NCBI RefSeq assembly: GCF_004764705.1
Contig: NZ_SHLX01000007.1
Span: 62,001 to 126,000, forward strand
Reading direction: 5' to 3'
Length of the DNA: 64,000 nucleotides
From: Paenibacillus cymbidii
Lineage (GTDB): Bacteria > Bacillota > Bacilli > Paenibacillales > NBRC-103111
Positions 50,278-63,233 of the stretch are shown one piece after another. The position numbers and the translations under genes are program-made. Under the pieces are notes generated by a model, which worked only from the letters and a program-made list of their open reading frames with translations, ran no database searches and had not been told where the DNA came from. Positions within the stretch are counted from its first letter, which is position 1; each line of letters starts with the position of its first letter.

Positions 50278-52032
50278 ATGAACCGATTCCGCATTCCCGT
50301 CGGCGCTTACACCGCCTTGCTTCGCCGCTATTTGCTCGAACAGCGCAAACGCGTGCTCCTGCTTCTCCTGCTGCTGTGCGCCGGTATCGGCCTGCAGCTT
50401 GTCAATCCGCAAATCATCCGCTACTTTATCGATCGCGCGCAAGCCGGCGACGATAGCCGCGGACTGCTGATCGCAGCCGGATTTTTCATCGGCGTGTCCC
50501 TGCTCGCGCAAGCGCTGGCCGTGTGCAGCTCCTACCTGGGGGAAACGATCGGCTGGACGGCGACGAACCTGCTGCGCGGCGACGTTGCGGTCCATGCGCT
50601 CAAGCTGGACATGTCGTTCCACAAGTCGCATACGACCGGCGCCATCATCGAGCGGGTGGATGGCGATATCAACAATCTGGCCAACTTTTTCTCCAATTTC
50701 GTCGTTACCTTGCTCAGCAACCTGCTGCTCGTTGTCGGCATCCTGGTCCTCCTCTTCCGGGAAGGCTGGATGGTTGGCAGCGTCATGCTGTTGTTCGTTG
50801 TGTTTGCGCTGCTGTCCATTCGTTATGTCAGACGCTTCGCCGTGCCGTATTGGGGACGCATGCGCCAGATGAGCAGCGACTTCTACGGCTTCCTTGGCGA
50901 GCATCTGGAAGGCACCGAGGATACGCGCGCCAACGGCGCCAGCGGCTTCGTGATGCGGCGCTACTTCGAGCTGCTGCGCCGGTGGCTGCCGCTGCGCATC
51001 CGCGCGTTCCTCGGCTGGGCGTCGATGTGGATCACGACGATTGTCGTGTTCGCCATCGGCAATGCCGCCGCTTTCGCCGTCACCGCCTATTCGTGGCGCC
51101 ACGGCATGATGTCGCTCGGCACGGTGTATATGATTTTTTACTACACGGAATTGATGGCCAAGCCAATCGAAAAAATCCGCACACAAATGGAAGATTTGCA
51201 AAAAGCGGACGCCAGCATCGCACGCGTGCGCGAGCTGCTCGACACGCGCTCCGCTATCGCCGACGGCCCCGGAGCCACGCTTCCTGACGGAGCGCTCTCC
51301 GTCGCTTTCGAACATGTCCGTTTCGGTTACGAAGCGGACGGCGATACGCTGCGCGGCATCGACTTCCGGCTGCCGCGAGGCGGCGTGCTCGGCTTGCTCG
51401 GCCGCACCGGCAGCGGCAAAACGACGCTTGCTCGCCTGCTGCTTCGCTTCTACGACGTATCGGACGGCCGCATCTTGCTGGAAGGCGTCGACATTCGCAC
51501 CCCGAAGCTGGAACAGGTGCGCCATAAAGTCGGCATGGTAACGCAAACGGTCGAGCTGTTCCAAGGAACGCTGCGCGACAATTTGACCTTCTACGACGAC
51601 CGCATTCCCGACGACCGCATTCGCGACTTGCTCGGCGAGCTTGGACTCGGCGACTGGCTGCGCTCGCTGCCGGGAGGGCTCGAGACGCCGCTCGAATCCG
51701 GCGGCGGCGGGCTGTCCGCAGGAGAAGCGCAATTGATCTCGTTTGCCCGCGTGTTTCTCACCGATCCGGGTCTCGTGATCCTCGACGAAGCTTCCTCGCG
51801 GCTCGATCCCGCCACGGAACGCAAAATCGAAGCGGCGATCACGAAGCTGCTGCAAGGACGCACTTGCATCATTATCGCGCACCGGCTGGCGACGATCGAA
51901 CGCGCGGACGCCATCCTCATCCTCGATGAAGGCGAGATCGCCGAATTCGGACCGCGCCGGGAACTGGCCGCGAACCCGGCGTCGCGTTACAGCCGCATGC
52001 TGCATACGGGAATGGAGGAGCTGCTGCGATGA
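50278..52032 (+). CDS. Heterodimeric ABC exporter subunit, canonical Walker B
   Basis: A 584-residue half-transporter with six membrane helices (residues 20-300) and a C-terminal ATPase. Walker A is [17 protein letters not shown]; the signature is degenerate ([19 protein letters not shown], Ala-Gly-Glu for Gly-Gly-Gln); Walker [13 protein letters not shown] keeps the catalytic Glu; the His switch is [18 protein letters not shown] precedes the ATG. Its stop overlaps the partner gene by four bases. It probably exports a drug or lipid-like compound; the substrate is unknown. Confidence 0.9.
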   Translation: MNRFRIPVGAYTALLRRYLLEQRKRVLLLLLLLCAGIGLQLVNPQIIRYFIDRAQAGDDSRGLLIAAGFFIGVSLLAQALAVCSSYLGETIGWTATNLLRGDVAVHALKLDMSFHKSHTTGAIIERVDGDINNLANFFSNFVVTLLSNLLLVVGILVLLFREGWMVGSVMLLFVVFALLSIRYVRRFAVPYWGRMRQMSSDFYGFLGEHLEGTEDTRANGASGFVMRRYFELLRRWLPLRIRAFLGWASMWITTIVVFAIGNAAAFAVTAYSWRHGMMSLGTVYMIFYYTELMAKPIEKIRTQMEDLQKADASIARVRELLDTRSAIADGPGATLPDGALSVAFEHVRFGYEADGDTLRGIDFRLPRGGVLGLLGRTGSGKTTLARLLLRFYDVSDGRILLEGVDIRTPKLEQVRHKVGMVTQTVELFQGTLRDNLTFYDDRIPDDRIRDLLGELGLGDWLRSLPGGLETPLESGGGGLSAGEAQLISFARVFLTDPGLVILDEASSRLDPATERKIEAAITKLLQGRTCIIIAHRLATIERADAILILDEGEIAEFGPRRELAANPASRYSRMLHTGMEELLR

Positions 52033-53786
52033 GCACGTTCACTTATTTATGGCGATTGATGCTTAACCGCCCTGCCCTTTATTGGCTGAACGCCCTCGCC
52101 TGGACGCTGATTTATTTGGCCCCGGTCGCTTCCGGCCTCATCACGAAGCAATTTTTCGATCTGCTTGGCGGCACCTCGCCCTACAAGCTTGGCGTCGGCG
52201 CGTTGATCGCCCTGCTGCTTGCAGCCGCATTCGCCCGCTGCGTGCTGATCGTGTTCGGCTTCATCACCGACGTCAACTTCCGTTTCCGCATCAGCGGCCT
52301 GATCCGGCGCAATTTGCTGCATCATATATTGACCAAGCCGGGGGCCAGAGCCATTCCCGTTTCGCCGGGCGAAGCGATCAGCAACTTCCGCGACGACATC
52401 GAGCTGACGGAAGAAGCGATAAGCTGGTCGGTTGACGCCTTCGGCATGACGGTGTTCGCCGCCGTGACGTTCTGGATCTTGTTCCATATCCATGCCGGCA
52501 TGGCGCTTACCGTCTTTCTTCCGCTTGTCGCGGTCGTCGCCATCGCCCAAATGTCGACGACGCTGCTGCAGCGATACCGCGCCGCCAGCCGCGAAGCGAC
52601 ATCGAAGGTGACCGGCGCCATCAGCGAAATGTTCGGCGCCGTGCAGTCCATTCAGGTGGCCGGCGCCGAAGACCGAGTCATCGCCCGCTTCCGCAAGCTG
52701 AATGACGCGAGACGGCACGCGGTAGTGAAAGACACGTTGTTGTCGCAGCTGCTCGACTCGATCTTTTCGAATGCGGTCAACATCGGCACCGGCTTCATCC
52801 TGCTCGTTGCGGCCGGAGCGATGCGCAGCGGCACGTTTACGGTTGGCGACTTCGCCTTGTTCGTGTACTATTTGACGTTCGTCACCCAATTCATCCAAAA
52901 CTTCGGCACGTTCCTGAAGCACTACAAGCAAACCGAAATTGCCAAGACGCGGCTGCTGTCGCTTATGCAGGGCGCGGAGCCCGAACAGTTGACGAAGGCT
53001 CATCCGCTATACCTGCGCGGCACGCTGCCGTCTTTTGCCCCTGCCGATCCGTCCGGAATCGAGCCGCTGCGTTTCGTTGAAGCGCGAGGGCTCGGCTTCC
53101 GTTATCCGGAAACCGGACGCGGCATCGCCGGCATCAACCTCCGGCTTGCGGCCGGCTCCTTCACCGTCATCACCGGCCGCATCGGCTCTGGCAAAACGAC
53201 GCTTGTGCGCACCCTGCTCGGCCTGCTGCCGAAAGACGCCGGCACGATCGCCTGGAACGGCGCCGCCGTGGACGACCCCGGCAATTTCTTCGTCCCGCCG
53301 CGAAGCGCGTATACGCCCCAGGTGCCGCGCCTTTACAGCGACTCGCTGCAGGAGAACATTCTCCTCGGGCTGGACGTGCCGCAGGAGCGGCTGCAACGCG
53401 CCATCCATGCCGCCGTGCTCGAGCCGGATATCGCCGCGCTGCCGCAAGGCCTCGGCACCGTCATCGGCCCGCGCGGCGTACGGCTGTCGGGCGGACAGGC
53501 GCAGCGCACGGCGGCGGCGCGCATGTTCGTCCGCGATGCGCAACTGCTCGTCTTCGACGACTTATCGAGCGCGCTCGACGTCGAAACGGAGAAGCTGCTG
53601 TGGGAACGACTCGGCCGCACGCGGCAAGCCGCCTGTCTTGTCGTTTCGCACCGCAAGGCGGCGCTGGCGATGGCCGATCATATCGTCGTGCTGAAGGAAG
53701 GTGCGATCGAAGCGGAAGGCACGCTGGAGCATTTGCTCGCGAACAGCGAAGAAATGCGTCGCCTGTGGAATCGCGACGAATCGTAA
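52029..53786 (+). CDS. Heterodimeric ABC exporter subunit, degenerate Walker B
   Basis: A 585-residue half-transporter with six membrane helices and an ATPase domain. Walker A is [17 protein letters not shown] and the signature is canonical ([17 protein letters not shown]), but Walker B reads [12 protein letters not shown], with Asp in place of the catalytic Glu; the switch His remains (VVSHRKAAL). The partner has the reverse pattern, so one ATP site combines the good signature with the good Walker B and the other is degenerate, as in other asymmetric bacterial exporters. Start overlap ATGA shows coupling. Confidence 0.9.
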   Translation: MSTFTYLWRLMLNRPALYWLNALAWTLIYLAPVASGLITKQFFDLLGGTSPYKLGVGALIALLLAAAFARCVLIVFGFITDVNFRFRISGLIRRNLLHHILTKPGARAIPVSPGEAISNFRDDIELTEEAISWSVDAFGMTVFAAVTFWILFHIHAGMALTVFLPLVAVVAIAQMSTTLLQRYRAASREATSKVTGAISEMFGAVQSIQVAGAEDRVIARFRKLNDARRHAVVKDTLLSQLLDSIFSNAVNIGTGFILLVAAGAMRSGTFTVGDFALFVYYLTFVTQFIQNFGTFLKHYKQTEIAKTRLLSLMQGAEPEQLTKAHPLYLRGTLPSFAPADPSGIEPLRFVEARGLGFRYPETGRGIAGINLRLAAGSFTVITGRIGSGKTTLVRTLLGLLPKDAGTIAWNGAAVDDPGNFFVPPRSAYTPQVPRLYSDSLQENILLGLDVPQERLQRAIHAAVLEPDIAALPQGLGTVIGPRGVRLSGGQAQRTAAARMFVRDAQLLVFDDLSSALDVETEKLLWERLGRTRQAACLVVSHRKAALAMADHIVVLKEGAIEAEGTLEHLLANSEEMRRLWNRDES

Positions 53787-53793
53787 AGCTACA

Positions 53794-53830
53794 GAAAAAA
53801 ACCGCCAACTGCACGGGAGGTAGTTGGCGG
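53794..53830 (-). terminator. Terminator of lrgAB (minus strand)
   Basis: CCGCCAACT and AGTTGGCGG form a nine-pair stem; seven T residues follow on the minus strand. It also lies just past the ABC exporter stop codon but has no T run on the plus strand. Confidence 0.75.
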
Positions 53831-53965
53831 AAATCGGACCGTCGCATGCGGCGCATGCGATAGCCGAGGCAAGTGCACGATTTTGATTATATCGGACACT
53901 TCTGAACAAAAACTGAACCATTTCGACACGGTTCGGATTATTTTGCAAATAGCCCGTCCCTCTCG

Positions 53966-54661
53966 TTATTTCCCCAGCCACCAGTACACCGGCATTAATG
54001 CGAGCGAAACGAACATTCCGGCCAACCCCATAGCCATTCCGGAGACGCCCCCCTGCAGCTCCGAATCGCGAATCAAACGAGCCGTGCCGATACCGTGCGA
54101 GGCGGTGCCAACGGCGACGCCGACCGCCACGTCGCTGCGCACGCCGCACAGGCGCAGCAGCTCCGGCCCGGCCATGCTGCCGATCAAACCGGTTAGTGTC
54201 GTCAGCACGGCGGATAGCTCGGGAATGCCGCCCAACCGGCGAGTCAATTCTATGGCGATCGGCGTCGTCACCGACTTCGGGACCATGGTGAGCAGCAGCT
54301 CTTGCGAGCCGCCGAGCAGCCAGACAAGTGCCGCAGAAGCCAACATCGCCGCAATCGAGCCGGTCGTCAACCCGCCGAGAATAGCGACGAGCTGGCGGCG
54401 TATCAACGCGGCGTTTTTGTACAGCGGAACGCCGAGCGCAACCGTGGCGGGGCCAAGCAGCAGCACAAGCGCGTCGCCGCCTTTGCGGTAATCTTCATAC
54501 GGGATGCCGGTAACGAGCAGGAGCGCGATCAAGCTGCCGGCGGTGACGAACAGCGGATGCAGGAATCGCCAGCGCGCATACAGCCACTGGGCGCAGCTGT
54601 AAACAAGCACTGTGATTGCAATGCCGAACAGCGGCTGGTCAGTGACGCCTTCAATGGTCAT
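53966..54661 (-). CDS. lrgB: LrgB-family membrane protein
   Basis: A 231-residue polytopic protein (about seven helices) of the LrgB/CidB family. Typical segments are LLGPATVALGVPLYKN, MVPKSVTTPIAIELTRRLGG, and GTASHGIGTARLI. With LrgA it affects murein hydrolase activity and, in some relatives, export of pyruvate or other small organic acids. AAAGGAGCG precedes the ATG at 54661, which overlaps the end of lrgA by 11 bp. Confidence 0.9.
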   Translation of the reverse strand: MTIEGVTDQPLFGIAITVLVYSCAQWLYARWRFLHPLFVTAGSLIALLLVTGIPYEDYRKGGDALVLLLGPATVALGVPLYKNAALIRRQLVAILGGLTTGSIAAMLASAALVWLLGGSQELLLTMVPKSVTTPIAIELTRRLGGIPELSAVLTTLTGLIGSMAGPELLRLCGVRSDVAVGVAVGTASHGIGTARLIRDSELQGGVSGMAMGLAGMFVSLALMPVYWWLGK

Positions 54662-55001
54662 GACTGCGCTCCTTTCTGCGGTTAAGCAGGGTGGTGACCC
54701 AACCGGCGACAAGCAGCGAAACGACTGTGCTGGCGACAAGACTGACCAGTAGCGGCAGCGCGTTGCGGCCGATGAGCGGCAGGAAGGCGATCGTCCCGAC
54801 AACAATCGGCGCAAAAAACAACAGCAGATGGCGCAGCAGCCAAGCGGCCGACGACTCCACCCATTCCACTTTCACCACACGCAAAAAAAGCGCTGCCGTA
54901 AACAGCGCAAGTCCGATCACATTGCCCGGCAGCGGAACGCCAGCTTTCTCAATCCACACGCCGGCAATATTGAAGCCAAGCAGAATCGCCATTCCCCTCA
55001 T
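54651..55001 (-). CDS. lrgA: LrgA/CidA-family holin-like protein
   Basis: A 116-residue membrane protein with four helices. GVPLPGNVIGLALFTAALFL is the family's PGNVIG-type motif, and LLFFAPIVVGTIAFLPLIGR follows. A short charged tail (NRRKERSHDH) ends the protein. GGGAGAATG lies before the ATG at 55001. A strong terminator ends only 25 bases upstream, leaving no room for a promoter between it and the gene. Confidence 0.9.
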   Translation of the reverse strand: MRGMAILLGFNIAGVWIEKAGVPLPGNVIGLALFTAALFLRVVKVEWVESSAAWLLRHLLLFFAPIVVGTIAFLPLIGRNALPLLVSLVASTVVSLLVAGWVTTLLNRRKERSHDH

Positions 55002-55025
55002 TTACATTCTCCCTCTCCCGCTCGC

Positions 55026-55052
55026 AAAAAAAGAACACCCGCAAGTGTTCTT
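55026..55052 (-). terminator. Terminator between murA and lrgA
   Basis: AAGAACAC (55031-55038) and GTGTTCTT (55045-55052) form an eight-pair stem with a six-base loop, followed on the minus strand by seven consecutive T residues. It lies 36 bases past the murA stop and immediately before the lrgA ribosome binding site. Confidence 0.85.
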
Positions 55053-55087
55053 GTCCATATCCCCCGAAGAACCATCCATCGGCAACG

Positions 55088-56380
55088 TTACGCTTGTTCC
55101 GCCGCCGTCCCTTCGGCAGACGCCGCATCGCTCGTCAGCGTCAAATTCGCGCCAAGTTGGCGGAACATGCCGATAACGTTCTCGTTGCCGCGTTCGATAT
55201 GCTCGACGCCGGCAATTCTCGTAACTCCTTCCGCCATCAATCCGGCCACAATCAGACACATGCCCGCACGAACGTCGGATGCGTGCACGTAAGCGCCGTG
55301 CAGCTTGGCCGCTCCGTCGATGTAGGCGGCGCCACCGCGAACGCGAATGCTCGCTCCCATGCGCACCAACTGCGGCACGTGGTTGAACCGGTGCGGATAC
55401 ACTTTATCCGCAATAATGCTGCGCCCTTGCGCCCTGAGCAGCAGAGGCGTAAGCGGCTGTTGCAGATCGGTTGCGAACAGCGGATACATGCCGGTGCGCA
55501 CTCGAACCGCCCGCAGCGGCATATCACCGTAAGCGGTGATGCTGCTGTCGCGCACATCGAGCTCGAGGCCGGTTTCTTTCAATTTGGCCAGGCACGAACC
55601 GAGATGCTCCGGAATGATATCGTCGACCGTAATGGTTCCTCGGGTTGCGCCGGCCGCCATCAGGAAGGCGCCGGCGATGAGCCGGTCGGGAATGACATTA
55701 TAGCTGCATCCGCGCAGCTGTTTGACGCCTTGAATGCGAATTTGCTCCGTGCCGGCGCCGGACACTTTGGCCCCCATCAAATTCAGCAGGTTGGCCGTAT
55801 CGACCACTTCCGGATCGCGAGCGGCATTGCGCAGCTCGGTGACGCCTTCTGCAAGCGCGGCAAGCAGCATCGCATTAATGGTTGCTCCCGAAGTAATCGT
55901 ATCGAAATAGATGACGGCGCCCTTCAGCCGGGATGCCTTCACCACATAGTGGCGATCGTAAAAGTCGACCGTAGCGCCAAGCGACCTCAGCACCTTCACA
56001 TGCTGGTCGATCGGCCGCGAGACGAAATCGTCGCCGCCCGGAAACCCGATCGAAACGGTGCCGCGTTTGGCCAACAGCGCCCCGACAAAATAATACGAAG
56101 CCCGGTAAGCGGACGTCAGCTGCGGGTTCAATTCGCCGGAATGAAGGTCGCTTGCGTCAATGGTCACATGACCTTCCTCGTCGCGAACGATCCGAATGCC
56201 GATTTCGGCGGCAATCGTTTCGATCACGCGGAAGTCGAGAATGTTCGGCAGCCCTTTGAGCACTACCGGCTCTTCCGCCATACTGGCGGCTGCAATAAGG
56301 GCGAGCGAGCTGTTTTTGGAACCTGGTATGCGAACGGTGCCCGCTAGCGGACCCGACGAGTTCACTTCAATGAATTTCAT
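55088..56380 (-). CDS. murA: MurA-family UDP-GlcNAc enolpyruvyl transferase with Asp at the Cys115 position
   Basis: A 430-residue EPT-fold enzyme (usual MurA length about 420). MKFIEVNSSGPLAGTVRIPG leads to SKNSSLALIAAA (Lys22-Asn23 pair). The catalytic loop reads PGGDDFVSRPIDQH where most MurA have GGCxIGxRPVDLH, so the Cys is Asp; the following Arg120 is kept. Also kept are FATDLQQPLTPLLL (Asp305 region), NHVPQLVRMGA, DVRAG (Arg371) and HIERGNE (Arg397). It should catalyse the first committed step of peptidoglycan synthesis, probably insensitive to fosfomycin. The ribosome binding site is weak. A palindrome TTCCGC-T-GCGGAA (56461-56473) lies upstream. Confidence 0.88.
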   Translation of the reverse strand: MKFIEVNSSGPLAGTVRIPGSKNSSLALIAAASMAEEPVVLKGLPNILDFRVIETIAAEIGIRIVRDEEGHVTIDASDLHSGELNPQLTSAYRASYYFVGALLAKRGTVSIGFPGGDDFVSRPIDQHVKVLRSLGATVDFYDRHYVVKASRLKGAVIYFDTITSGATINAMLLAALAEGVTELRNAARDPEVVDTANLLNLMGAKVSGAGTEQIRIQGVKQLRGCSYNVIPDRLIAGAFLMAAGATRGTITVDDIIPEHLGSCLAKLKETGLELDVRDSSITAYGDMPLRAVRVRTGMYPLFATDLQQPLTPLLLRAQGRSIIADKVYPHRFNHVPQLVRMGASIRVRGGAAYIDGAAKLHGAYVHASDVRAGMCLIVAGLMAEGVTRIAGVEHIERGNENVIGMFRQLGANLTLTSDAASAEGTAAEQA

Positions 56381-56481
56381 TGTGCGGTTTAGCCCCAATC
56401 GATCGTTATGTATGGTCAATCCCACCAGGAGACGATAGCCCGACAACTAGCTTATCATATTCCGCTGCGGAAGAAAATGAT

Positions 56482-57441
56482 CTATATGTCCCGGTTGTCC
56501 ATGCGCGGATCGTTTTCCCGCAAAATGGGCCATGTTGTCAAATCTTTCGCCAGATGCGTTTCCGCGAACAACGTTCGCGCTTCCGCCAGCATCGCGGCCT
56601 CCCCTTCTTCGGCATAACGCGAGCTGATATGCGTCAGCAGCAACTGCTTCGCCCCTGCGGAAAACGCCGTTCGCGCCGCATCGACCGATGTCGAGTGACC
56701 AAAACGAAGCGCATTGTCGCGAAGCTCGGCGAGGAAAGTCGCTTCGTGTACGAGCAGATCGGCGCCTTTCGCCAGCAGCGCGGCGTTCGGGCATGGCGAA
56801 GTGTCGCCGAGCACGGCGACGACTCTTCCTTTGCGCGGGGGATCCACGAACAACGCACCGTTCACTTCGGTGCCGTCCGCAAGTACGATCGTTTCCCCTC
56901 GTTTCAACTTGCCCATCAGCGGACCGGTCAGCGGACCAAACGCCGCTCGCAGTCGTTCTGCCTGAAGCGCCCCCGGGGTGTCGCGCTCCACAATCCGATA
57001 ACCGAACGACTCGATCCGATGCGCCAAACGGCGCGCTTCTACGACAAATCGATCGTTCTCGAACACAACGCCTTCCTGCGAAAGCTCGACGATGCGCAGC
57101 TCGTAGCCGAGATGCGAGTCGCTGACGCCAAGCGCCGTACGCACGAACGTTTCCACTCCAACCGGCCCGTACACCGTCAGCGGCGTTTCGCCGCCCAGAT
57201 GGGAGCGGCTGGACAAAAAACCGGGGATACCGAACAGATGATCGCCATGCAAATGTGTGACGAACAACCGGTCGATGCGTCCCGGCTTCACATGCGATTT
57301 GAGAAGCTGATGCTGCGTTCCTTCTCCGCAATCGAACATCCATGACAATCCGCATTCGGCTTGCAAATCGAGCACGATGGAGCTGACATTCCGCCGTGCC
57401 GACGGCATGCCGGCCCCGGTCCCGAGAAAGGTGAGCTCCAC
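56482..57441 (-). CDS. rnz: Ribonuclease Z
   Basis: A 319-residue tRNA 3' processing endonuclease of the metallo-beta-lactamase fold. VELTFLGTGAGMPSARRNVS opens the protein; metal ligands are in FVTHLHGDHLFG (about residue 62-70), VAVLGDTSPC, HEATF and LLLTHISSRY. The GTG at 57441 is chosen because GGGGGG lies seven bases upstream and homologues begin at this residue. It sits 83 bases after metH and 100 bases before murA on the same strand. Confidence 0.92.
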   Translation of the reverse strand: MELTFLGTGAGMPSARRNVSSIVLDLQAECGLSWMFDCGEGTQHQLLKSHVKPGRIDRLFVTHLHGDHLFGIPGFLSSRSHLGGETPLTVYGPVGVETFVRTALGVSDSHLGYELRIVELSQEGVVFENDRFVVEARRLAHRIESFGYRIVERDTPGALQAERLRAAFGPLTGPLMGKLKRGETIVLADGTEVNGALFVDPPRKGRVVAVLGDTSPCPNAALLAKGADLLVHEATFLAELRDNALRFGHSTSVDAARTAFSAGAKQLLLTHISSRYAEEGEAAMLAEARTLFAETHLAKDLTTWPILRENDPRMDNRDI

Positions 57442-57524
57442 CGGATGACCCCCCATCTTATTCGCGCAATCGTTCCATCGTTGCAAGTATTTCCATACGA
57501 TCATCTTGCCCGACAGGCAACCGA

Positions 57525-60968
<3,444 letters not shown>

Positions 60969-61005
60969 GTTCGTATCCCTCTCCGTGACGAATAATGTAA
61001 GCTTT

Positions 61006-61035
61006 ACTATACCAAATCCCGTCGATTATCCGCAA
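61006..61035 (-). promoter_or_regulatory. metH promoter
   Basis: TTGCGG (61030-61035), an 18-base spacer and TATAGT (61006-61011). It leaves a leader of only about 30 bases. Confidence 0.5.
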
Positions 61036-61091
61036 GCGACAATTCATTACCTTTTCCGATAAAAAAAGATGGATTAATTATTTCCCTTTCA

Positions 61092-61120
61092 TCGACAGCA
61101 ACTAGCGTTTCGTCTATAAT
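61092..61120 (+). promoter_or_regulatory. mtnD promoter
   Basis: TCGACA (61092-61097), 17 bases and a perfect TATAAT (61115-61120), about 45 bases before the GTG start. Confidence 0.65.
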
Positions 61121-61166
61121 GAGGGAATAAAACGGATGAACAAACCGATTACAGGAGGAATGGCCC

Positions 61167-61709
61167 GTGGCCGAAATTCGCATTCGCAATACCGACCGGC
61201 GTATCAGCGGCGAGCAGGAAGTGCGCGCGTTTCTGGAAAATCAGGAAGTGCTTTACGAGCATTGGGATGCCGCCAAACTTCCGGCCGAGCTGCAGGACAA
61301 GTTCGCGTTGACGAACGAAGACAAAGAGCAGATCCTCTCCACATACGATGCAGAAATTCGCGATCTTGCATCCCGCCGCGGCTATCGCACGTGGGATATC
61401 GTCGCCCTGTCCGATGCAACGCCGAATCTGGAGGAATTGCTGCGCAAGTTCGAACAGGTGCATACGCATACGGAAGACGAAGTCCGCGCCATTACGGCGG
61501 GCAAAGGCATCTTCATTATCAAAGGAACAGACGATGTCGGTTACTTCGACGTTGAGCTCGAAGCCGGGGATGTCATTTCCGTGCCGGAGCATAAGCCGCA
61601 CTTCTTCACGCTGATGGACAACCGGCAAATTGTCGCCGTTCGGCTCTTTATCGAAACGGAAGGCTGGATCGCCCACCCGTTCGATGACCCTGCTTTCATT
61701 AAAGCATAA
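61167..61709 (+). CDS. mtnD: Acireductone dioxygenase (methionine salvage)
   Basis: A 180-residue cupin enzyme that oxidises the acireductone of the methionine salvage pathway. Metal ligands are the two His and Glu of HTHTEDEVRAI (about residue 95-105) and the His of VPEHKPHFF (about 140). Metal choice (iron or nickel) decides whether the keto-acid precursor of methionine or an off-pathway product results. The start is GTG at 61167 with GGAGG eight bases upstream. It is a single-gene unit with its own promoter and terminator; the other salvage genes are not in this window. Confidence 0.93.
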   Translation: MAEIRIRNTDRRISGEQEVRAFLENQEVLYEHWDAAKLPAELQDKFALTNEDKEQILSTYDAEIRDLASRRGYRTWDIVALSDATPNLEELLRKFEQVHTHTEDEVRAITAGKGIFIIKGTDDVGYFDVELEAGDVISVPEHKPHFFTLMDNRQIVAVRLFIETEGWIAHPFDDPAFIKA

Positions 61710-61721
61710 CTCCCTCATTCG

Positions 61722-61773
61722 AAAAAATCCGCCCTGCCTTGCCGGAAACCTTGCCGGAAGCGGGCGGTTTTTT
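61722..61773. terminator. Bidirectional terminator between mtnD and the HAD gene
   Basis: CCGCCC (61729-61734) and GGGCGG (61762-61767) close a larger hairpin with an inner GCCGGAA repeat; T runs follow on both strands (six T on plus, six on minus). Confidence 0.85.
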
Positions 61774-61792
61774 GCTATTGCATGAGTTTCTT

Positions 61793-62590
61793 TCAGGCCA
61801 GTCGTTTGATGATCGCATGCAGCTGTTCCAGATGACTGACTTCGTTCGCCGGCACGATCTCCCCCGTTCGAGCCGCGCCCGATCGGTTAACCCACGCATT
61901 CGGCATGCCTACCCGGTTGGAGCCGAGAATATCGGTCGTCAGTTTATCGCCAACCATCAATCCTTCTGCCGCCTCAATGCCAAGAAGCCCCATCGCGTGG
62001 CGGAAAATGGATTCCGCCGGTTTGCCTTCGCCGAACGTGCCGGAAATGACGATATGGTCAAAATAGCCGGCCAACTGCGGTACGCCATCAATTTTCTCCT
62101 GCTGGAGGTCGGGAGCGCCGTTCGTTAGCAGCAGCAGCTTGACTTGCCCTTTCAGGGCATCGAGCACGCGAAACGTTTCTTCATAAACATAGGGCCGATT
62201 GCGGCGTTCCGCCGGGAAACGTTCCGCCAACAATGCGCCGAGCGCCGCATTCTCCACGCCGAGGGCGCGCAAGCCGCGGGTCCACGCTTCCTTGCGATAT
62301 CCGGGAGCCAGCGCCTGCAGCTTGCGGAACTCCTGCTGGCTGCCGCCGGAAAAGTTGGCCCATAACCCTTCGAACGGGTTGATGCCAATCATCTTCGTAA
62401 ACGGAAAGGTTTCGAACGATTCGTATAACGCGCGCGCCTCCTGGCGGACCGATTCAACTAGCCTTTCGGGCGTCAATCCGGCAACTTGTTTAGCCGCCTC
62501 TTCCCCCGTTGCTTGAAAAGCTTCTTCGACGCTCCGGTGATCCCATAACAGCGTATCGTCCAGATCGAATAAAACTGCTTGGATTGCCAT
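61793..62590 (-). CDS. HAD-family hydrolase, YsaA-like
   Basis: A 265-residue haloacid dehalogenase-type phosphatase. Motif I is AVLFDLDDTLLWD (residues 5-17), motif II LLLTNGAPD, motif III the Lys of FGEGKPAESIF, and motif IV MVGDKLTTDILG. The helical cap between motifs I and II makes it subclass C1. The opening strongly resembles B. subtilis YsaA, reported as a phosphoserine phosphatase; the substrate here is unproven. AGGGGGAAG precedes the ATG at 62590. It is the last gene of the DUF896-membrane protein-HAD set. Confidence 0.85.
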   Translation of the reverse strand: MAIQAVLFDLDDTLLWDHRSVEEAFQATGEEAAKQVAGLTPERLVESVRQEARALYESFETFPFTKMIGINPFEGLWANFSGGSQQEFRKLQALAPGYRKEAWTRGLRALGVENAALGALLAERFPAERRNRPYVYEETFRVLDALKGQVKLLLLTNGAPDLQQEKIDGVPQLAGYFDHIVISGTFGEGKPAESIFRHAMGLLGIEAAEGLMVGDKLTTDILGSNRVGMPNAWVNRSGAARTGEIVPANEVSHLEQLHAIIKRLA

Positions 62591-62646
62591 GCCGTGCTTC
62601 CCCCTGAACCCATGTATGCTTGAATGGTCATGATACCGCGATTGGA

Positions 62647-63153
62647 TTACGAGATTTCTTGAATCGGCACCTGATTCGTTGCGGCGAATTTGCGCAAGCG
62701 ATCTGCCATCGGTTTGATTTTGAACAGGTGCAGCGAGCTGCTGTACACCCATTTGCGGTTTTTGTGCTTGAGCGTAATGACGATTTGATTGGGCGACAAC
62801 GTGATGTTGTCGATGCCGTCGGCGTTGACGGCTTTTTCCCCGGTGAACCTGCGGGTGGCGATGCGCGACTTCGCTACGCTAAGCGCAGGCCGACGCACGA
62901 AGAAAATGAAGACGCCCAGCAGGAAGTAACAAATAACCGTAAACCAGTAAGAAGAATCCGCGGTGTACACATTATTGAACAAGATCATAAAAAATACCGC
63001 AAACATCTCCAGAATGAGCGGCAAGATCCAGCTTCGGCCCAAAAAAAGATCGGGCTTGTCCCCTTCGGCAATCGGCGCTTGACCAAGTTTCCGGCGCTGC
63101 AGATTCGCCACTTTCTTGTTCTTTTCGACCATCCGTTCCCACTTACGCGACAT
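62647..63153 (-). CDS. Conserved membrane protein of unknown function
   Basis: A 168-residue protein: basic cytosolic head (KKVANLQRRKLGQ), two membrane helices (about residues 43-62, WILPLILEMFAVFFMILFNN, and 70-88, WFTVICYFLLGVFIFFV) and a cytosolic C-terminal domain of beta type (GIDNITLSPNQIVITLKHKN) that looks like a small PH-type fold. No named family was recognised. AACAGGGGGAG precedes the ATG. It lies 56 bases before the HAD gene. Confidence 0.75.
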   Translation of the reverse strand: MSRKWERMVEKNKKVANLQRRKLGQAPIAEGDKPDLFLGRSWILPLILEMFAVFFMILFNNVYTADSSYWFTVICYFLLGVFIFFVRRPALSVAKSRIATRRFTGEKAVNADGIDNITLSPNQIVITLKHKNRKWVYSSSLHLFKIKPMADRLRKFAATNQVPIQEIS

Positions 63154-63233
63154 GAAGCTCCCCCTGTTTGACGCCGGATCGACTGTGAAGAAAAGTCGTT
63201 CTCCTTGATGTCGCCGTTCGCCGCGACTTGCGC

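Noticed and set aside
50248..52005. A 585-codon minus-strand open frame opposite the first ABC exporter gene
   Set aside because: Shadow frame with biased composition (Gln, Asp, His, Arg); the plus strand holds the real ABC protein.
60969..61166. SAM or cobalamin riboswitch between metH and mtnD
   Set aside because: Both leaders are about 30-45 bases, far too short, and no conserved box is present.
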